From Phoronis australis (taxonomy: Eukaryota; Phoronida; Phoronidae), in NCBI GenBank assembly GCA_002633005.1, contig NMRA01000122.1, positions 234,844 through 265,315 of the forward strand: a stretch of DNA of 30,472 nt, given 5' to 3'. Below the pieces are notes generated by a model. It saw nothing but the letters and a program-made list of their open reading frames with translations. It searched no databases and had not been told where the DNA came from. The position numbers and the translations under genes were made by a program. Of the stretch, positions 8,868 through 22,400 are shown piece after piece (position 1 is the first letter of the stretch; every line of letters begins with the position of its first letter).

Positions 8868-10319
8868 TTTATTATCCAAACTTAACACTCAATCAAGGAC
8901 AATAAAGGTGGACACTGACAATGAATCACTACAAGAGTAGAGTAACACTCAACATTCAGTAGGTACTGGTCATGAAAAATGGTTCCCCTTCTATTCTTTG
9001 ATATTCTGAATAGATTGGTAATGAAAAGCTGCTCGCTAATACTGATGTGGTGGGTCCCATGTGTTGACCAGAATACGTGTGTTTCATACACAGGTCAGTT
9101 CACTACTGCCACCTTGTGAACAGTATATAGCCACCTATTACTGTAAAGAATTGTCAGGTTCATTATCTGAATTCAGAGCATGTACTTCTGCAAACAGCTT
9201 AAAATGATTCTGAAATATTGTTACACTGCAAACACCAGTAGGTATAAACACCATACGAGGTAAGCCCCAACATAGAAAGCAAGAATTACATTACAATGAC
9301 TTAAGACAAAAAATCTATCAAATGGCAAGCAAAATGTAAAGCTAGAAGGTGCCTCAGTAACACTAAGCAAGCCAAAATCATTTAAATAATTGAAAGTCCC
9401 ATGTCACACTACTGTAATTAGGTGAAGCCAAAAAATCGCAAACTTCACACTGGAATAAATCACCTTAGCGGCACAGAAATTGATCTGGTCCATGATTTTA
9501 TATATGTATAACAGAGAACACTTACTTGCTACCATGCTGCAAGGGGATATAAAACTTAAAGCACACGATATTGTAAATACTGGTGCCAACAGAGATAATT
9601 AAACAGGAATTAATGAAAATAATTGTCTTGTGACTAGTACAAGTTCCATTTCAAAACAATTGGGCATCAGAAAATGCGATCACATTATTTAGAGATTACG
9701 TATTTATAAGAAAAACTTCCCTGATGGCAATGGAGGTCCTTGCACAAGTTATAAAAGAAAATCAAAACTATCAAAACATGCCTGAGCCAACATCACTCCC
9801 AAAATGCTACAGCACCACTTGAGTACTTCTCCCACCTCACATAATAAATTAATGCCACATTGAAATACCAGCAAACTTGTTGAAGAAATAATGATGTGCA
9901 ATGCATTCGAATTGTACTCGTCATTTTGAAAACTGGGTCAGCCAGATTCATTTCCTACTTCAGTAAAAAAGCTTCAGGAGGTAGCAAATGCAAGTAATTT
10001 TAAACTGGCAAATAACTCTAGATAAGTTGATTGGGCAATATGGAGACAAAAATGCTTTAAATACACATTGTAAGACAAGGTTTGAAATTGAATATAAACA
10101 GTTCAACATTAAAACTGTAGATTAAATTGTATAAAACACCAAATATAACTGAATCACTAACTAGCAAGACATCTAGATAGCTCATTTTAAAATCAATAAT
10201 TTAAATAGCTTTCTACACTTTTAATGCTTTACAATACCATGTTAAAATGTTAGACGTTTAGAAAATACTTAAGCTGCAATGTCTATGTTTTCTTTCTTAT
10301 TGTTATTCAGTGGTCATGC
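8850..10319 (-). other. Probable DHCR24 3' UTR
   Basis: AT-rich sequence between the DHCR24 stop and the candidate AATAAA. No splice-flanked exon or recognisable protein lies within it, and the minus-strand open frames at 8882-9091 and 9404-9589 look like chance. Animal DHCR24 transcripts often have long 3' UTRs, which fits. The boundary is inferred. Confidence 0.45.
8868..8873 (-). terminator. Candidate poly(A) signal of DHCR24
   Basis: AATAAA on the minus strand (tttatt on plus), about 1.45 kb past the DHCR24 stop. It is the best canonical hexamer seen downstream. An ATTAAA variant at 10224-10219 is a possible alternative proximal signal. Confidence 0.45.
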
Positions 10320-10473
10320 CTATCTTCTGGCTTGGCGGTTTATTTTATCGTAGACATCGGGGAAAGCCTTCTTGCAGTCCAACCCCTCTCTCATTCTGTC
10401 ATACAAACTGTGGTCGAACATTTGCCGGAACTCTTCCCTGGTCATGAAGGAATCAGCGTACAGCATCTGAAAT
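10320..10473 (-). CDS. DHCR24: DHCR24 exon 8 (C-terminal coding exon)
   Basis: Acceptor ctgcag, phase 2 in, TAG stop at 10322-10320. It encodes [20 protein letters not shown] through [15 protein letters not shown]. The animal family ends similarly with a VYDKI motif and a basic tail. The acceptor at ctgcag, not the ATG-adjacent tttcag 7 bases later, is chosen because it restores the Gly-Phe-Gln codons and the frame from exon 7. Confidence 0.95.
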
Positions 10474-13400
10474 CTGCAGAAGGTCTCGTGCATCAGTATA
10501 CTGTCTGTAGTCAATAGTTAATATGTACTGCAAGGTCATTCAAAATATGAATCCTGGTTGAAACTGGAATCTGAGGTGAAAAATTACATTTAGATGGAAC
10601 TAGAACCCCATCAACACACTGGTCACTATGTAAAACACCAAACCCATAGCAGGGTGCTCAGTCACACAAACCACGTTTCAAACTTTCAAAAGAAAATGAT
10701 TTCCATTCCCAAATGAGCGATTCAGGGCACCAACTGCAGTTCATCTTCCTTTAAATGTGAGAAATGAATTGTTTTCAGACATGGTCAGGAAGAGTTTGAG
10801 AACAGGTTTTAAAAGTAAATCAATCAATTTCATGACTTTCTTGTAATGGCCCTAACATGAAGGAAACAGTGGTGGCCTCTGATTGATATTGCTACAGTGA
10901 AGTAGTTTTCAAAAAGTCTACGAATGTTGGTGAAATTTCGTAAAAAAATTCCAGCTAGATGATATGAGAAACTTAATTTTCATCTGCTTTCCTGATGAGT
11001 TCTCCCATTAACTCTGACAGAAACAAGATGAATTTTGATGAAACTCAACTGTTTTTTCGAAAAACACTTCAGATCTTGGAGATCCTACACAATCCCCTCA
11101 TCTTAAATAACAATACAATTGTCCCTTATAATGACTTACTCTGAAGAATGCGGTAACTTTTTTAAATTAAAATAGTGCAGGAATACTTCCACTAAACTAA
11201 GTCATTGCTTACCCTTTCACATCCCGGACAAACTTCTCCAGCTTCCTGGTGGTAGACTTTGCCTCATAGTCCTTTGTGGTGGGGGCACCATACGCACCGA
11301 TATCCACATACATCTCCTCGGCACTTCCTCCGGGGTGAACCATTCCAGGATTCGCGGGCAAGTTGAAGGGACACAACCACAGAGGGTACATCTGAAATTG
11401 TTCAAAAGAAAGGGTTTAACATATTAACCCAAAAAAATGAAACATGAAAGGAACACAAATGGGTTAAACATGAAACAATTTAACAAGAAACAGTTAATAA
11501 ACAAGAATGGTTAATAAACAAATAAGGGTTAAAATTGAAAGGCTTTCACACAAAAAGCAAACAGAAATGGGTAAATGTGCAAAATATGCTGGAAATACAT
11601 GTGATGTAGTTGATACAGAAATTGCAAAGTTGCCAATATCTATAAAATAAAAAGCAAAAAATGAGACTAGACAAGCAATGACATCAGAAACTGGAAGACA
11701 GTACTCCTTTCAAAAATCAAGGTCTAACAACATTTTGTTGTATTCACTACACTGCAACCAGTAAACTTATTTACATCAGAACGATATCCTTATAATCATA
11801 ATGTAAAGTAGTGATAAGCATAGCAACTATGAGCTACAATGTGCCTATTGCCCTACTGACCCACAGCATTGTGGGTAAATATCTCAGAATGTGAGAAGGC
11901 CTATCACTTACTTTAATTTCATTTTCAAAACACTTGAGAGAGTCGGCCAACTTGGATATGGGCACCAGCATATCCTGTATGATCTGATGTTCCTCGTACA
12001 TGCGCTTGGTAGTCTCGCTCTGGGTCAGTTTGAGTAATGAAATCTTGGGTGGTACCATCCAACCAAACAGATAGCGGAACAAGGGGTTGTTACCAAATGG
12101 AATAATGTCCTACGGCAAAAGTGAAATTGTATGGTGAGCAAAACAGATTACATGGCTTGGATATATTTCGAGGTGGCCTTGACTTGGACACTGATATTGC
12201 GTGGCCATCAAACTCAGTACATCCCATGGCCTCTGCATATACCACAGGTACTCTGGATGCAATATTTATAAAACAAAATTAATCTAGTTATTATTTACAT
12301 GAAATAAGAAGACAGGAACTTAATCAATCATGACCATATTTCAATGAGAAATTATTCACCAAAACACACTCTCATTTGACAAATGAAGCAATTGAGACTC
12401 CAATGATTATTCTTCCAACTGAAATCCTCATCGACTATGCATACTCCACCTCCTTGTAATTACAAGGATTTTTCCTGGAGCATTACTGAATGTACAAAAA
12501 TGCCAAGCGTGCAATGTAAAATGCCACTGCTATGACTGAGCAAAGTTGGATACAGATGCCAGTAAATGTGCGTTTAAGGTTATCTCAAACATTATTTATA
12601 CTTACTAGCCATTATTATAATTAAGCTAACACTTTTTAAGGCAAAACTTCACCTTTAGGAAAGGTACATTCGTAGCAAAACAACACCTCTGCCGTATTTA
12701 ATGAAACCTTTTTAAATGAAAACTTAACCACTTACCTCACACTATTAGGAATTTTCGATTACTCTTTTAGTTTGGTTTCTAAGACAAATTAACTCACAAA
12801 ACGGAAGTTTTTTTTTTTTAAAATTGCAGACATATTTGTCTTTGTTACATTATGCAAAAACTAAGCCTTTATATCGAAAATCCTAACAGCATTTATGAGA
12901 CTGATGACTAAATATTAAATTCGGAAAGTTTCAGCAAAGTCGTTTTCAAGAACTTGTGTTCCTAAGTTCAAATTAAGTCGATTTGCCGAGAAAAAGCCGA
13001 TTAAGTTGTGAGACGTGAAAATCTCAAAATCTTCAGTTAATTATGCGGTGAAAACTTGTTTTCGGTCATGTTCGCTACTTCAACGTTCACTCGCACTGTC
13101 AACTGAATTTGCAGTACGTAATTAACTTAATTATCACTAAAACGTTTTACGACCACCTCCAGCTAAGACGGAGTCTACAGATGACATACTTAAATGTATG
13201 TCAACAGTTCATTGTTATACACACCATGCACCAGGAGATTGATATGAATCCAAGTATGAAATGGACAACAGAAATCAAGTCGGTGGTTAAAGCGTGTTGT
13301 GAGTACGAGATCGAAACAGCGAAATGTCAAATTACAAATCGAATGAATTTGGGTGAGGATTTTTCTCTTTTCAAAACTTGTTGTGTTTGTGAACACAATT

Positions 13401-16400
13401 AAGGTCAAAGAGGCGTGCGGCGACTCAGAGCATTCGTTCTTAACAGTCGTACGCATGTAGATGCACAACTATACATTTTGTTTTCTTCAGTGACTCACCT
13501 GAATCTGCCAGAATATACTGCGTGAGTGCCGATGGTAATAGTGTCTCAGGGGTATATACTCCACACAGGGACCAGTCTTGAGCATCTGTTCAACATGCTT
13601 GAAGAACCATGGTTTCCAGAAGTTGCCTATTTCATTCACCTGAATACAATGAATGTCAAGGTGTTCAGCAGATTGTGCATGCACGAACGTTCACTTACTT
13701 AGCACACAATATGGCCGACAAATGAAATTCTATCGTTATGTACCATTGCCCTAGACTGTTAAAACCAAGAAATTTCCAACAACATGATCTGATCTAGAAT
13801 CACGCTAGATTAAACTTGACAAACAAGCCTATTATATTGGTACACAAAGCTGTGGTAGTAGGGTCAGAGCTTACAGTTACACAAGTTAGCAGTTGAAAGT
13901 TAAGTCCTCTGTTTTTCTCCGTTTAAAATTTTTGGTGGCATTTGTTGAGTCATTAGGAAATAGAATTTTTTAAATATCAGTTAGCGTCAAGCATGCTGTT
14001 CACAACATAATTCATGGATTACGTGAGCTTATCAGATGAATGCAGGCAATGAGAGAGTTGGACTATGTAAACATTGGTTTGATAACTTTCTCCCCTTTCT
14101 ATCACTATCACATTGATAACGACACATCTCTATCCCCAATTCCTGATCAGCAACATTGGGAAACACACCCTAAAGTGCAGGAGCATAACGTTTGTCAAAT
14201 TTCTACAGAAAAAGAAAGATTAAAAAAAGTTTGATCTATTACATGCTTGGTCTTGCAATGTTTAGATTTAATAAAACAACATTTAGTGACAGAGGTTTCC
14301 ATTACAAGAAGATGGAATAATTAACGACTTACTGTGTCAAATATCTTTTGCAAAATAAGAAGAGAATTAGCATCAGATATTTTCATTTTTATTGATGACA
14401 TTTTGGCACACAAATTGGTTAAAAGTTAAACGGATATGAACACTATCAGTCCATGTACAGGTTGTTTATCATGACATTTTTAACAGTTTATGAGGAATTA
14501 AGTTTTAGAGCCCATTACATTTAAAACAGTCAGTAACTGTATTGTATGATATTGCACAGAAATCATGTTCAAACAACATAAAGTCATAAAAATCAAAAAC
14601 TTTACTTATTTCGCTGATTTATTTTTCAAATGCACAAAACATGAGACAAGCACCTGAGACTGGCACGAATGCAATAAGCGAGCACTCGACTTGATAGACA
14701 ACACAGGTAAGGAAATTAAAGTTATGTAAGTCGCTATCAACGAGTGTGTGTGTTTAGCCAAATATCAACAAAGCTATAGATATTGACTTTAGTTAGTAAA
14801 AGCAGATTACATTTTCTGAAAGTTGAAAACCTGCAGAGTTTGATATAATTTTTACCAGTCTACAATTAACTGGATCACCTGACCAATATCTTTTTAGTAA
14901 AATTTAGCTAAAAGGAAAAATACTTTGATAACAAAACCATGAGATCAAATCGCAAGATCAATTCTTATTTTCATGTTCATACTTTAAACATTCCCTTTAA
15001 ACAAACAAGCATCTCTTTGGATAAATCTATGAAATTTCTCAAACGTCACATGGTCAGCCACACCAGTTCCATCCATAATTCAGTCTCACTGCAGGGGGCT
15101 AGTCATCAATAGACTTACTATTTCTTAGGTCACATGATGAAGGTTAATTACTGCTATTTATCAGATCACCTCTAAATAGAATGTTACAGTTATTGTAAAA
15201 TAACTTGCACGTCATTTTTGTATAGTCTGACTTAAATAAGTAAGAATGCAGATGTACTTAAATAGCTGAGAAAGTTGGCAATTTCAGCAAAAATCGCAAT
15301 GAGTAACACAAGAACGACTTAATGCATAAATTTTTCAAAGATTAATTTTTTTCAAGACTGAAAGTAAAATAAGTATGTGACTCAAAACATTTTATTTAAA
15401 ATTTACACAAGAATTATTTTTTCACTCATTAAAATGAAATTTAGTGTACCAAAAAATAACAGCTGAAAAAATATTTTAAATTCGTTTTTTCTTAATCTAC
15501 CAGAAAAACCAGGGGAGACTAGAAATGCTACATGGAATAGGTTGAAACGTCACAATTTCCCATACTGCTTTACTGTTTTTATACCTTTCCAGGTTCAGCC
15601 TCGTCTGTCAAACTTCCAGTCATCACAACACATCTGTCAATAGAGTACATCAAACCCTCGACGAACATGCTGGGATCCTTTTTGGTCGACTCTTCACTGA
15701 ACTTGGCCACTGACTCTTTGAATGAATGTGTTGGATGGTACTCCATTCTCACATACTTCTTAGCCGGAATTATCGTGATTTCTGCTGCCACTAGGAATCC
15801 CAAGGTTCCATAAGACCACGGAATAGCGTAAAACAAGTCAGGGTTCTCATCCTGTGGAAAGATTGTGAAATTTTGATACAACAGAGAAAATAAAATATTC
15901 CAGGCTGTACTTTTTTAGACGGGGTAATGAAACAATTATCTTCTCAACACCACAAAGCCCCTGTTAGAGCTGTATTTAGTTACACTGAGTCCAGCTGGGA
16001 CAGTTATATGACTAAAAACAGAGCTCACAAAGAACTACTTTCACTGACCTTGTAAGTCAATTTCAAAGGGCCTATTGTGTTTGAAGGATACCTATGATTT
16101 ACAACATTCCCCTGCAAAATTCTAAGCCACTGTTGGACTACTTACCTCCTCAAAGCCCAAAATGAAACATGTCTGCAGATAATCATTGTAGAAGCTCACC
16201 AAAACAAGCATCGAAACTTACCATTTGACTAAAATGGTTGTTCATATTAGAAAGCTAGAAATTTCAAGCATTACAATTCATTGAACCAACGGTTTTAAAC
16301 TTAAAATGTTGACTCTATGACTTGATTAACATGTTCCTAATGTCATTGATTCAATGAAACAAATAAGGTCCAAGACCACAGGTCGTGCTTTTGTAGCTCC

Positions 16401-19400
16401 CCCAAAATATGAAGAAAATGAATTGGGTCAGGTTTGACAGCAACTTTTTGGACTAGACGGAAAGTGATAGCCACGTATGATATTCAGTGGTTGCTTGAAG
16501 TTGTTTAGAGTAAATAGATTCCAGAATCTTGTCTACCTAGACACAGAAGAGCCGCCATTTTCAAAACACGTCCTTGGTCAAAGTTGACTATTTGGCACAA
16601 ATTCAGGTAACCTCCAGATAAGTGAAAAAAGTCAGAATTTGGTTGGTAATGACATAATTTAACTGAAATTTCTGTAATCTAGAGTTCAAAAGCATTCTCA
16701 TTCTTGTCCAAAATCACAATTTTGGGTCATTTTTTGACATGTCACATTTTTTCTAGTGGACGCAGAAAGGCAAAAACACATGGCTTTGTTGATTTCTTGA
16801 TCTCTGACAAACCCCATAGATTCAGTTATGCCTTTTTAGGTGCCTTGATTAAGGGCGCAAACAAGGGCTATCATTGACCCAGACCAGTGATAACGTCAAA
16901 ATCAGCCACTCAAACATTAGTCTTTGACCTAGCAATGGAGGGAATTGTAGTGTCCCCAGGAACGGAACAGGGATTAGAAGGACTCAGGCATAAAAATCCA
17001 AGTCTAATGCGATTAAATTATTAATGAATGAAAGGAACTTATTTTTTAAACCAAGGCAAAGTTGGTGACATATAAAAACTAAAAAGACTTAATGTTTGCT
17101 GGTCAGTTCTCAAGCAGAACATTTTATATCTTGAGAAATTACAAAATAAAACCGAAAGAGAGCACCCAAATACAGAGAAATGGAAATTTCATATCAGCCC
17201 CGTCTTTCTGAAACATCTTACACACAACATAAAACACAGCCTTAAGCAACAATCCTTCAATTTTGAAAAAAAAAGAATTGCCAAAAATTTATAAATTTTA
17301 ATTTCATTGTTGCAAATATTCTGAAAATTTACCAATCGTTATTTGACATTTGCAGTACAGCACTCGTTATGACATTGTTTTCTAAAAGTTTATTGTTGCT
17401 GAGAAATTTTGATGAAATAAAACTTTACTTTTCCACAATATTTACAAACTTTTATCACACTTTCAAAGAGAAAATGGCCAACCCTAAAACCCATTTACAA
17501 ATTTCACACACATGATAGTTAGAAGCAATTCCCATTTCCCAATCCCATGCTGGCGGTTACCTTAGTACATCTGACTAGACTCCCATCAGATAAGACAATC
17601 TCATAGGCCACGCAAATGTGTTGGAACAAGCCATAGATATGTGATGAGGTCTCTATACCTGTACCCATAACAAGCCCACCTGTAATAGAAGATAGCACCT
17701 GCTGATGGGAAAATATACTACTACTAATATACCATAAACATGTTTCTGGATAAAAAACATAGGAACCGACTGTCGCATTTGTGATCTTTTGAAATAATTC
17801 ACCATTTTACTAAAGACTAACACAGTGCTAATGAGGCCAAGAAGATATCTAAAGCTCCATGTAGCCGTGGCAGTGAATCTTGGACCAATCAATTACAAAC
17901 GTTAACTCACTGTACCAATAAACAAACGTTTCCCCCAAAACATATTAAACAAATCAACACTGATGGTGCTGCGCTGGGCTTTAAACACCCATGTCCCACT
18001 TCATTTTCATGCCTTTCCTCAAACAATGAATTGTTACACAAACCACATTTCACCATGTGGAGAATTTCTTGCTTACACTGTTCTCTGCTCTCATTCCCTA
18101 AGCCCCAGAGGACTTTTATGATGCCTATTCAGCTCGTCCTTTGTATTGATCTAGATCTGATGAAGTGGAAATGTAATAGCTAGCACTACTTTCTTAACAA
18201 TGGTGGTCCTTATTACACCCAAATTGTTTCTCTCTGGCATTTGTACACGAGTTAAAGCCTGCAATGTAGAGAGCAGTTTTAACTTGGTACACTTTAAATC
18301 TAACAAAAAGACTTAAAAGTTAATTTGCGTTGATCTTGACAAAGGGCCACTTCCCAAAGGAACGTTGGTTTTAAATATGTTTCATACCTGTTTTCATTAC
18401 TTTAATTTAATACTCCTGTCTACTTGTTTTTTTCTTACGGGTTATAGTTGCTATCTTTTTATTTTGTTTTTAAACAAAGTATCAAAACAACTTAGAAGTT
18501 TGATTGTGAACCCAAATTCCCTGAATTTTCCAGATTACAGCTACACCAAACATGTCACAGCAAACAAAACTACATAACTATTCTAGCTTTTCCTCAGTCT
18601 AAAAAATGAAATCACAGCTCTTGCCCATTGACCAACCTCATCCACTGCTTGCACTCTCTCGTTGACTACAAAGCTAGCCATCTTAGTTGTCTTCACAGCT
18701 GCAAGCTAACTATTGAAATTGGCACATATCCGCGAATAGCAGTTTTCTGGTTAGTGTACTTTAACTTTTGAGTATAGTAGTTCGGCATGCGCTGAGCTAT
18801 AAGGGATGTTTTAAAAGTTATTGACATCTACGGTAATTTAGTGACTGTGTGCTGTTTATAGATGTTTCAATGTAGTTAGTTGTATATTAAAAGAATAATC
18901 CACGTGATATTGTTAAGCGTTTGTAAATCAGCGAGTATATCAATGTGCACAGTCGTTTATCTTCAATCGTACCCAATGTTTGTAGCTTTTAGCTTTTAAA
19001 TTCGATTTTTAAAAACCGAAAACCAAACTTGTTGTTTTTTCCATCTGAATACAGTTGCGGTGTTTGTTTTTAACGAAAACTGTTGGTTAATACATTTTGA
19101 AAACTCGCCAGTATGTACAGGCAGAGGTGTTTACTACAGTTTATGGTAGGGTAATTANATGACCGCATAATGCGTCCACATATAAATATGTGGGCGCATA
19201 AAAATGAAATCACAGCTCTTGCCCACCGACCAACCTCATCCACTGCTTGCACTCTCTCGTCGACTACAAAGCTAGCCATCTTAGTTGTCTTCACAGCTGC
19301 AAGCTAACTATTGAAATTGGCACATATCCGCGAATAGCAGTTTTCTGGTTAGTGTACTTTAACTTCTGAGTATAGTAGTTTGGCATGCACTGAGCTATAA

Positions 19401-22400
19401 GGGATGTTTTAAAAGTTATTGACATCTACGGTAATTTAGTGACTGTGTGCTGTTTATAGATGTTTCAATGTAGTTAGTTGTATATTAAAAGAATAATCCA
19501 CGTGATATTGTTAAGCGTTTGTAAATCAGCGAGTATATCAATGTGCACAGTCGTTTATCTTCAATCGTACCCAATGTTTGTAGCTTTTAGCTTTTAAATT
19601 CGATTTTTAAAAACCGAAAACCAAACTTGTTGTTTTTTCCATCTGAATACAGTTGCGGTGTTTGTTTTTAACGAAAACTGTTGGTTAATACATTTTGAAA
19701 ACTCGCCAGTATGTACAGGCAGAGGTGTTTACTACAGTTTATGGTAGGGTAATTACACTTAATTGGGTCTTGCTCACACCGGACAATGCAGTCATCGCAA
19801 CTGAGTCTGACTCTGGCGTCGCGCTCTCTTTGATCCCGCTAAAAGCCGCTCAGAAGGACGAGCGGTGAAAAGTCAGGCATATTTTTAGAAATGCGTGTAA
19901 GCGTATTAGTCACAGCATGCTGTTAAGTGAGGGAGAGAGAGAGGGGGAGACAATAATTTTCAAACAAGCTGCAGATCAGTACAAACAGCAAAAGAGGAAG
20001 TGAAGACACAAAGATTAAACAAATAACCTTTGTCATGCGTGATGCTGCAGCGAGAAATCAAACGGAGTCATGCTCAACATCATTAATTAAACTCCCACTT
20101 CATTTTTTCTCAGCAAATCCTCTTAGAGTCTAATAGAGCACACAGTAGGCATTTGACAATCCTGAAAAGAGGGGAGATTGAAAAAAGTCTAAAGCCAGTT
20201 TTAAAGGTCATTGACTGAAAACTTGCGGTTAAATTAACTGTTAATATTGTTTTTTTTTTATTTTTGCTGTTTAAGCAATCACTGCGAATTCCAAGATAAT
20301 GACTAAGGTCAAGGAATATTTTTCCATGTTTATTTTTATGAATATTTACAATTCACATGAAATAATATCACACGTTACAATATTGTTTCAGTGTATAAGT
20401 ACAGCACTCCACGCTTAGCTAAACGTCAGGTTGCATTCAGCAACCCAACAAAAATCCCAGGTGTCCAAAAGTGAAAATCTCCGGCACTAATATATTTTAA
20501 GGTCCCTATTTATCCCTAAACTTTCAGCAACCAAAAAAATCCTCGGACATCCCATTCTCCTTCTGCCTTTCTTAATTTCGCCCGTACATCTGTGTACGGT
20601 CATTCTTTAACTCCACTAACTCAATTACTCCTCCCACCAAAAAAACGGAACAATTGTGAATCAAAGGTAGTAAATCTGGGAAAACTTTTAGTAATTTAAA
20701 GTTTGGAAGACAACATGTACCTTGGAATGAATTCAGAGGGAATTATTGTCAGACTTTAATACTCGCAGTGGCGACCTCGTGGCGACTTGGAATTTTTCCC
20801 AGGTTGCCAAACACAATCTGGTCACCAAATCGAGTGCTAAAGTACATTATTTACAGTTAGCAACAAGTACCACATTTTCTTCAGAAACATTTGGAAATTT
20901 AAGATCTGCTGAGCAATTTTGTTGTGTAAATATATAAATTTTCATCTAATATGATCAATTTGCAAGATGTTTGTTTCAACCATTCAGCAAACAGGAGAAC
21001 AGTGTGAGACAGCGTTCCCAAAACAGATAACGAAAGGTTTCACTTTGATCTACACAAAAAGAACACAAATCATTTATTTTTTAGATCAATTTTATTCAAA
21101 TAATTATTGGTTGGGCAATATTCTGTGAATTGGGCAGTATTGAAACCAATGTTATTTTGCTTTTTCTACAACTGTCCTCGTCACCAATCAGGACCATGCA
21201 ATTATAGAATTTTTCACAAAAAACGCACAAAACACCCCAACTCCTGAAAGTGTACACAAACAGGGACTTCGACAGCTTACAGGAAAGGCGACTGAAAGAG
21301 AAAATGTTATGAGGGGACAATTCCTCCGGGTTGTCACATGAGGTGAAAGTGATCCTAAACTCAAAGAGCATTTCTGATCCAAGGGGATTTCTGGGTCTAG
21401 GAAGGGGAATTCCGTTTGATTTTTAAATGTTTTTCTGAGAAGAAAGAAGCCCATAAAAAATCAATGCATTGAGGGCTTTGACAGAAGTGGGAATATTTTT
21501 GTACGATGATAATTTATTTAAGAAAATTGTATGTTAACATCTGCTCTTATGAAACTGCCTGGATGTTGGAAGTTTCAGTGAGGCATATCTGTCATACTCT
21601 GCATGTGGATAAACTGAAGTATCCATTTACGAGTCACGATTTGAAACGATGACAACTCATATCCATTCTATTTAACACCCAAGGCATTTCAATTGAGGAA
21701 CTAAAAATCAGAGTATGAGTGTTAAAGCCACATGCAAACAGCCCATCTTCAAACGGCCATTGTTTTTGGCTTGTTTCTTGTGGTGTAAACCTTATATTTT
21801 ACATAGAATTAGCCTTCCCAATTGCACATGATAACACTATCCACTGAATGAAGTTCACCATTTGTTTGAATGCGGAGCTTTAACGTCACTACCTAGGGTT
21901 CGTTTGAGTTAGAAGTTCGTGACTTCGGCTCAAATCTATTTTTCACTACATTGGGCTTCAATTTGAGTTCATCGGTGCATGGAGATCAAAAACTTAGTTG
22001 TTAGAAGGTTTTTAGCCTAACGTTAGCAATAACTCGAACTGATACAATCAATTAGTAGGTAATATGGTGGTCTGAGCCTCTGGGTCAGCATGGGTTACCC
22101 ACAATGAGTACGGTACATTAACAGTACTTCTAGGGTCAGAGCCTCTGGGTCAGCCTGCTTATACCTACAATATGTATTCACCAATAGCACTACAGTGGTC
22201 TGAACCTCTGCCAGTCGGCCCGAGTTAACCACAGTGAGTACACATACTCACCAACAGTAATTTGATGGCCTGACCCTCTGTCTCAGCCTCATTGTCCATA
22301 ATTAGTACATATGTACTCACCAACAGTAAGATCATCCAACTCTGGCACAATAGGTAAAGTCCAGCCCAGAGGAACCAACGCATGAGTAATCTGACCCATA

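Larger units (their letters stand above)
18045..19880. repeat. Dispersed repeat, copy A1 (contains a tandem duplication)
   Basis: Shares ordered homologous blocks with 23838-24960: gtggagaatttct, cacccaaatt, gggccacttcccaaaggaac, taaaagaataatcca, tttatcttcaat, tacacttaattggg, and gacaatgc followed by acgctctctttgatc-type sequence. The copies are moderately diverged and in the same orientation. Copy A1 is longer because 555 bp are doubled inside it. No transposase or reverse transcriptase frame is visible, so it may be a non-autonomous element or an old local duplication. Confidence 0.8.
17680..22320 (-). other. DHCR24: DHCR24 intron 2, repeat-rich
   Basis: Minus-strand gtgagt ... tattacag, 4.6 kb. 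It holds the dispersed repeat A1 (18045-19880) with its internal 555-bp tandem duplication and the approximately 69-bp repeat next to the exon 2 donor (22062-22330). Between about 19900 and 22060 nothing clear is seen apart from an AG-rich patch near 19929-19950 and AT-rich runs. Confidence 0.85.

Noticed and set aside
13109-13402. 97-residue plus-strand open frame in DHCR24 intron 5
   Set aside because: Overlaps an equally long antisense frame and shows no domain or codon pattern. Kept only as a CpG-content observation.
21096-21454. Two overlapping minus-strand open frames in DHCR24 intron 2
   Set aside because: Different frames of the same stretch, with no family-like motifs and out of place between exons 2 and 3 of a complete DHCR24.
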